From: Paenibacillus antarcticus
GTDB lineage: Bacteria; Bacillota; Bacilli; Paenibacillales; Paenibacillaceae
Assembly: GCF_001637225.1 (NCBI RefSeq)
Contig: NZ_LVJI01000018.1
Coordinates: 62,001 to 126,000 of the forward strand
Direction: 5' to 3'
DNA: 64,000 nt
A model generated the notes under the pieces. That model saw only the letters and a program-made list of their open reading frames with translations. It ran no database searches and was not told the DNA's origin. Positions 60,899-64,000 of this stretch are shown one piece after another (position 1 is the first letter of the stretch; each line of letters starts with the position of its first letter). The position numbers were made by a program, and so were the translations under genes.

Positions 60899-62647
60899 TT
60901 AACTTTCCAAATGCTGAACATTGTATAATCGAGCATAACTTCCATCCAGTTCCATCAATTCGTAATGAGTTCCACGTTCAGTAATACTTCCGTTCTCTAG
61001 AACAACTATGCTATCTGCATGCGTAATGGTCGATAAGCGATGTGCCACAATGAGCGTCGTGCGGTTTGCTGAAAGAGATTGCAATGACTGTTGTATCAAA
61101 TATTCAGATTCTAAATCTAGCGCTGAGGTTGCTTCATCCAGTACAAGAATATCAGGATTCTTTAGGAAAACACGTGCAATCGCTAAGCGTTGCTTCTGAC
61201 CACCTGATAACTTAACACCGCGTTCTCCGACTTCCGTATCATACCCTTTGGGCAAATTCGTAATGAATTCGTGAGCATTCGCTGCAATAGCAGCTGAAAT
61301 AATAGCATCTTCGTTCGCATGAGGATTACCTAGTAGAATATTCTCTCTCACAGATCCACTGAACAAGAAGTTATCTTGCAGAACCATCCCAATCTTGCTA
61401 CGTAGGCTCTCCTGAGTTAATTCACGAATATCAATATCATTCAGCAATATTCCGCCTTCTTGAACGTCATAGAACCTGGGAATAAGACTGATCAATGATG
61501 ATTTCCCACCCCCACTCATACCGACGAAGGCAACCGTCTCCCCTGCTCTTATATCTAAATTGATATCTTTCAGAATCCAATCATTCTTCTCATTATACTT
61601 GAACCATACATGATTAAATGTAATCTTCTTAGCCTGTCCTTCCAGCGTCTTGGCATTTGGAGCATCAACAATATCATATGGTTCGTCCATCAATTCCATC
61701 ACACGATCTAACGATGCAGACGCTTGGGTGAGTATCGTAGATGAACTGATTAAGCGTCTTAGTGGCGCATACAGACGGTCTAAGTATGCGAAGAATGCTA
61801 CAAATGTACCTATTGTCAGATTACCCTGAATCACCTGATAACCACCAAATCCTATGACCAGAATCGGTGAAATATCCGTTATCGTATTAATGATCGCAAA
61901 TGTGATCGCATTCCATCGGGTCTGTGCTAACGCCTTATTGAGGAAATTACCATTTGTTCCTTCAAATTTATTCTGGTCGTACTTCTCCAATGTAAAACTA
62001 CGTATCACAGATATCCCTTGAATTCGTTCGTGTAAATATGATTGGATACCCGCTAATGCTTGAGATCGATCTTTTGTTAGCTGCTTCAACCTTTTATATA
62101 GTATCTTGACTGCAATGGCATACAAAGGCAGCATTGCAATAGCGACGAATGCTAACATAGGATTCATTGAGAATATAATGGCTAATACGAATACTAGCGT
62201 AAACATATCCAACCAAATGTTCATCATACCTACTTCAACAATATTTTTGGTCTGCTCCACGTCATTGATGAACCGTGATATGGCCTCACCAACCTTTGTA
62301 TTCTGATAATATCGAAGTGATAATTTTTGTAAATGTGCATAAAGTTTATTTCTAAGATCAAATAAAATTCGATTTGTTATCAATTGAGCGAAATATTGAC
62401 GGAAATATTCAACAGGTCCTCTAACAACTACAAACAAGATTAGAGCTCCCCCAAGAATAAGCATCAATTGCGATATTTTCTCTTGCACCGTAAGCGTTGA
62501 CGCAATCAATAAATCATCCACTACGTATTTCATAATCATCGGCAGCGTCAAAGGAATGGTGAATTTAATCATCCCTATGATTAGTGTAATAATTATTAAT
62601 TTCATATATGGCTTGATAAACTTAAAGTAAGCTATCCAATGTTTCAA
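60899..62647 (-). CDS. ABC exporter, fused membrane and ATPase domains
   Basis: 582 aa. Six membrane segments (about residues 15-300) followed by an ATPase domain: Walker A VGMSGGGKSS near residue 373, signature KLSGGQKQR near 475, Walker B ILVLDEATSALD and switch His in IVAHRLS. A homodimeric or half-transporter of the MsbA/BmrA/YfiB type that exports lipids or drugs. It is a lone gene with no partner subunit beside it, so a homodimer is likely. Confidence 0.92.
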   Translation of the reverse strand: MKHWIAYFKFIKPYMKLIIITLIIGMIKFTIPLTLPMIMKYVVDDLLIASTLTVQEKISQLMLILGGALILFVVVRGPVEYFRQYFAQLITNRILFDLRNKLYAHLQKLSLRYYQNTKVGEAISRFINDVEQTKNIVEVGMMNIWLDMFTLVFVLAIIFSMNPMLAFVAIAMLPLYAIAVKILYKRLKQLTKDRSQALAGIQSYLHERIQGISVIRSFTLEKYDQNKFEGTNGNFLNKALAQTRWNAITFAIINTITDISPILVIGFGGYQVIQGNLTIGTFVAFFAYLDRLYAPLRRLISSSTILTQASASLDRVMELMDEPYDIVDAPNAKTLEGQAKKITFNHVWFKYNEKNDWILKDINLDIRAGETVAFVGMSGGGKSSLISLIPRFYDVQEGGILLNDIDIRELTQESLRSKIGMVLQDNFLFSGSVRENILLGNPHANEDAIISAAIAANAHEFITNLPKGYDTEVGERGVKLSGGQKQRLAIARVFLKNPDILVLDEATSALDLESEYLIQQSLQSLSANRTTLIVAHRLSTITHADSIVVLENGSITERGTHYELMELDGSYARLYNVQHLES

Positions 62648-62819
62648 TGAATGTAATTCTCCCTTCGATAGGACAACTCTGATTTTCTAATGTCCTAACC
62701 CTTCTATTATGTATTTTTCAAGTCCATTAAATCCGATATTTATTAAAAAGTGTTCAAAAAGGTTGACTTTCCCCTGCTATAATGGTTTTATATCAACATA
62801 TCGAATCAGGAGGAATACC

Positions 62820-63335
62820 ATGCCCAGACAATTTATTATAGAAGCTGCCATGGTCACTCTCTATGGTGAGCTACTACAACCATCCCAATCCGTTGAATAT
62901 ATTGTTCCCTATACGAGCATTCTTGAACTATACGAGCTTCAGAGCACAAGTGACATCATCATGAGTAATTTAGATCATGATCAACACGTCAAGCAACAAA
63001 TGAAACAATTAACAAGTTACCTTGAAGAGCCCCTTAATCGCAAAAAAATAGAGCATGCCTTACAAATCCCGTGGACTAAAAGCACCTCGATACCTCTTTG
63101 CGATTCAATCATTATTACGGTTATCAATGCCGTAGACACTGAGGCGTACGGTGAGGATTTCGATCCGATAGAAACAGAACTCCTCTTAATTGCACAACGA
63201 CTACAAATCCCGCTTCTCACCGATCAGTACGAGTTCATTCAACGAATTATCGAAGGCGGTCTTCCTGTTCAAGTCTTTGATATTGAAGATTTTCAATTTG
63301 CTTTAGAAGATAATGTTTTTTCCCCTCGTCCATAA
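62820..63335 (+). CDS. Uncharacterised conserved Bacillales protein (171 aa)
   Basis: Start ATG 62820, with AGGAGG six bases upstream; the frame is open further but unsupported. MPRQFIIEAAMVTLYGELLQPSQSVEYIVPYTSILELYEL and EEPLNRKKIEHALQIPW and DPIETELLLIAQRLQIPLLTDQYEF match a family I recall from Paenibacillus/Bacillus genomes, cytosolic, function unknown. It sometimes carries an automatic 'ADP-heptose synthase' label, which nothing in the sequence supports. Single gene. Confidence 0.75.
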   Translation: MPRQFIIEAAMVTLYGELLQPSQSVEYIVPYTSILELYELQSTSDIIMSNLDHDQHVKQQMKQLTSYLEEPLNRKKIEHALQIPWTKSTSIPLCDSIIITVINAVDTEAYGEDFDPIETELLLIAQRLQIPLLTDQYEFIQRIIEGGLPVQVFDIEDFQFALEDNVFSPRP

Positions 63336-63354
63336 ATAAAATATATACACAATC

Positions 63355-63387
63355 AAAAACTCCTTTCCTTACAGAAAAGGAGTTTTT
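63355..63387 (+). terminator. Terminator after the 171-aa gene
   Basis: AAAAACTCCTTT (63355-63366) pairs with AAAGGAGTTTTT (63376-63387); T tract in the stem end on both strands. Confidence 0.8.
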
Positions 63388-63479
63388 GTATATTAGCTTA
63401 ATAATAAGAAATTCTTACGCTTGAATCTCCTCATAAATCTCGATAGATTCAACTATACTTCTTTGCTAACCTATCGTCA

Positions 63480-63653
63480 TTATATACTTACTTCTATAAT
63501 AACTGCAATCCGCATCAATTTATCACTCTCGTCAAACTTAGCTATCGCAAATTGCTGATATCGGATTAGATATTCCCTATCTGCAAATATTTGAGGAACT
63601 GCAGGACGACGTTCTTCACGCTCCCATGCTTCTAAAATGATTATATTGTCAAC
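63480..63653 (-). pseudogene. Decayed gene remnant
   Basis: A minus-strand frame of 57 codons with coding-like composition (LEAWEREERRPAVPQIF, YLIRYQQFAIAKFDESDKLM and a terminal IAVIIEVSI) ends at TAA 63482-63480. A stop (TGA 63656-63654) closes it upstream with no start codon before an internal ATG, and neighbouring frames carry short coding-like pieces. It looks like the 3' end of a broken gene. I do not recognise the family. Confidence 0.4.
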
Positions 63654-63656
63654 TCA

Positions 63657-64000
63657 ACTTTTATCTTCCAATCTATTTACCTCTCTGTCTCCATCTATAG
63701 AAGCGCGTTTTTGATACACCCTCTTCATTTGGTAGAGAAGGTCCAGTATGGTGCCCTAAGAGGATAAAGAGAACGTAGAAAGCATTATTCAGATACTGCA
63801 ATAATAGAAAGAAAACAGAGGACTACATTGGCAATATGCCTATGTGGTCCTCTTAAATTTGATTCAATCCTTATAAACAAAACGAGTCAAATTCTAGAAC
63901 TATCGTTCTCCGTTAGTTGTGTAATGGTTTAGTTTACACAAGCCACGGTCACCTTAACATCATGCATTTAATTACCCAAAGAGTAAAATTGCACAATGGG
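63657..64000. other. Right-edge region without an intact gene
   Basis: A terminator-like hairpin at about 63818-63854 (AGAGGACTACAT with ATGTGGTCCTCT, inner GGCA/TGCC) is the only structure I see. No open frame with a ribosome site is visible. Confidence 0.5.

Noticed and set aside
1..64000. CRISPR arrays, insertion sequences, prophage genes, tRNA/rRNA genes
   Set aside because: I looked for direct repeats with spacers, transposase or integrase motifs, phage structural proteins and tRNA-like sequences and saw none.

Overview
The window (64 kb, AT-rich, no tRNA/rRNA, no insertion sequence and no CRISPR array seen) reads as the chromosome of a spore-forming, S-layer-bearing member of the Bacillales, most likely a Paenibacillus. 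The reasons are strong GGAGG ribosome sites, YheC/YheD and YteA-type sporulation proteins, two SLH-domain surface proteins, a YesM/YesN-type two-component pair, a cyclic-di-AMP (ydaO-type) riboswitch, a sigma-B promoter, a bacillithiol-linked YpdA reductase and a homologue of the Bacillus replication terminator protein.

Layout. 1-5.2 kb, minus strand: end of an unknown gene, then a LacI-regulated operon (LacI regulator, Gfo/Idh/MocA dehydrogenase, ThuA-like protein, second dehydrogenase) behind a clear promoter and a 16-bp palindromic operator, plus an SGNH esterase. 5.4-10.4 kb: a LigD-type DNA ligase, a three-gene TrpXYZ-type ABC importer, a DUF3889 secreted protein and a zinc-ribbon membrane protein. 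10.7-13.6 kb: a c-di-AMP riboswitch and terminator ahead of an unrecognised 145-aa protein, an M3 oligopeptidase and a small membrane protein. 13.7-18.5 kb: a tight operon that makes 2-aminoethylphosphonate (PEP mutase, phosphonopyruvate decarboxylase, AEP transaminase) bracketed by two YheC/YheD ATP-grasp proteins. 18.7-30 kb: mostly housekeeping and stress genes (SLH/YcdB protein, NUDIX, DivIVA-domain protein, YteA-type zinc finger, oxidoreductase, RTP-like protein with a Ter-like site in its promoter, acyltransferase, GNAT, sigma-B stress protein, HrpB).

30.1-50.1 kb is an O-glycan (mucin core-1) utilisation locus: a 2,854-aa S-layer-anchored GH101 endo-alpha-N-acetylgalactosaminidase, a YesM/YesN sensor pair, two sugar-binding proteins, two permeases, a small membrane protein and a GH112 galacto-N-biose phosphorylase. 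GH101 would release Gal-beta-1,3-GalNAc outside, the ABC system would import it and GH112 would phosphorolyse it inside. Four cre-like sites in the control regions tie the parts together.

50.1-64 kb: an SDR dehydrogenase, a three-gene cassette of PP2C-like and two unrecognised proteins, a PadR-DUF1700-DUF4097 operon, an azoreductase, an rsgA paralogue broken by one in-frame stop codon, a possible 31-aa peptide gene with its own terminator, a HAD hydrolase, YpdA, a DUF441 membrane protein, an ABC exporter, an uncharacterised cytosolic protein, and a decayed gene remnant near the right edge.

The observations I consider most worth following are the AEP/ATP-grasp operon, the RTP homologue with a Ter-like site in its own promoter, the complete GH101-to-GH112 pathway, the c-di-AMP-controlled unknown protein, and the LacI gene that appears to lack a canonical start codon. 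All protein family calls are from reading motifs and remembered family sequences; no database search was run.
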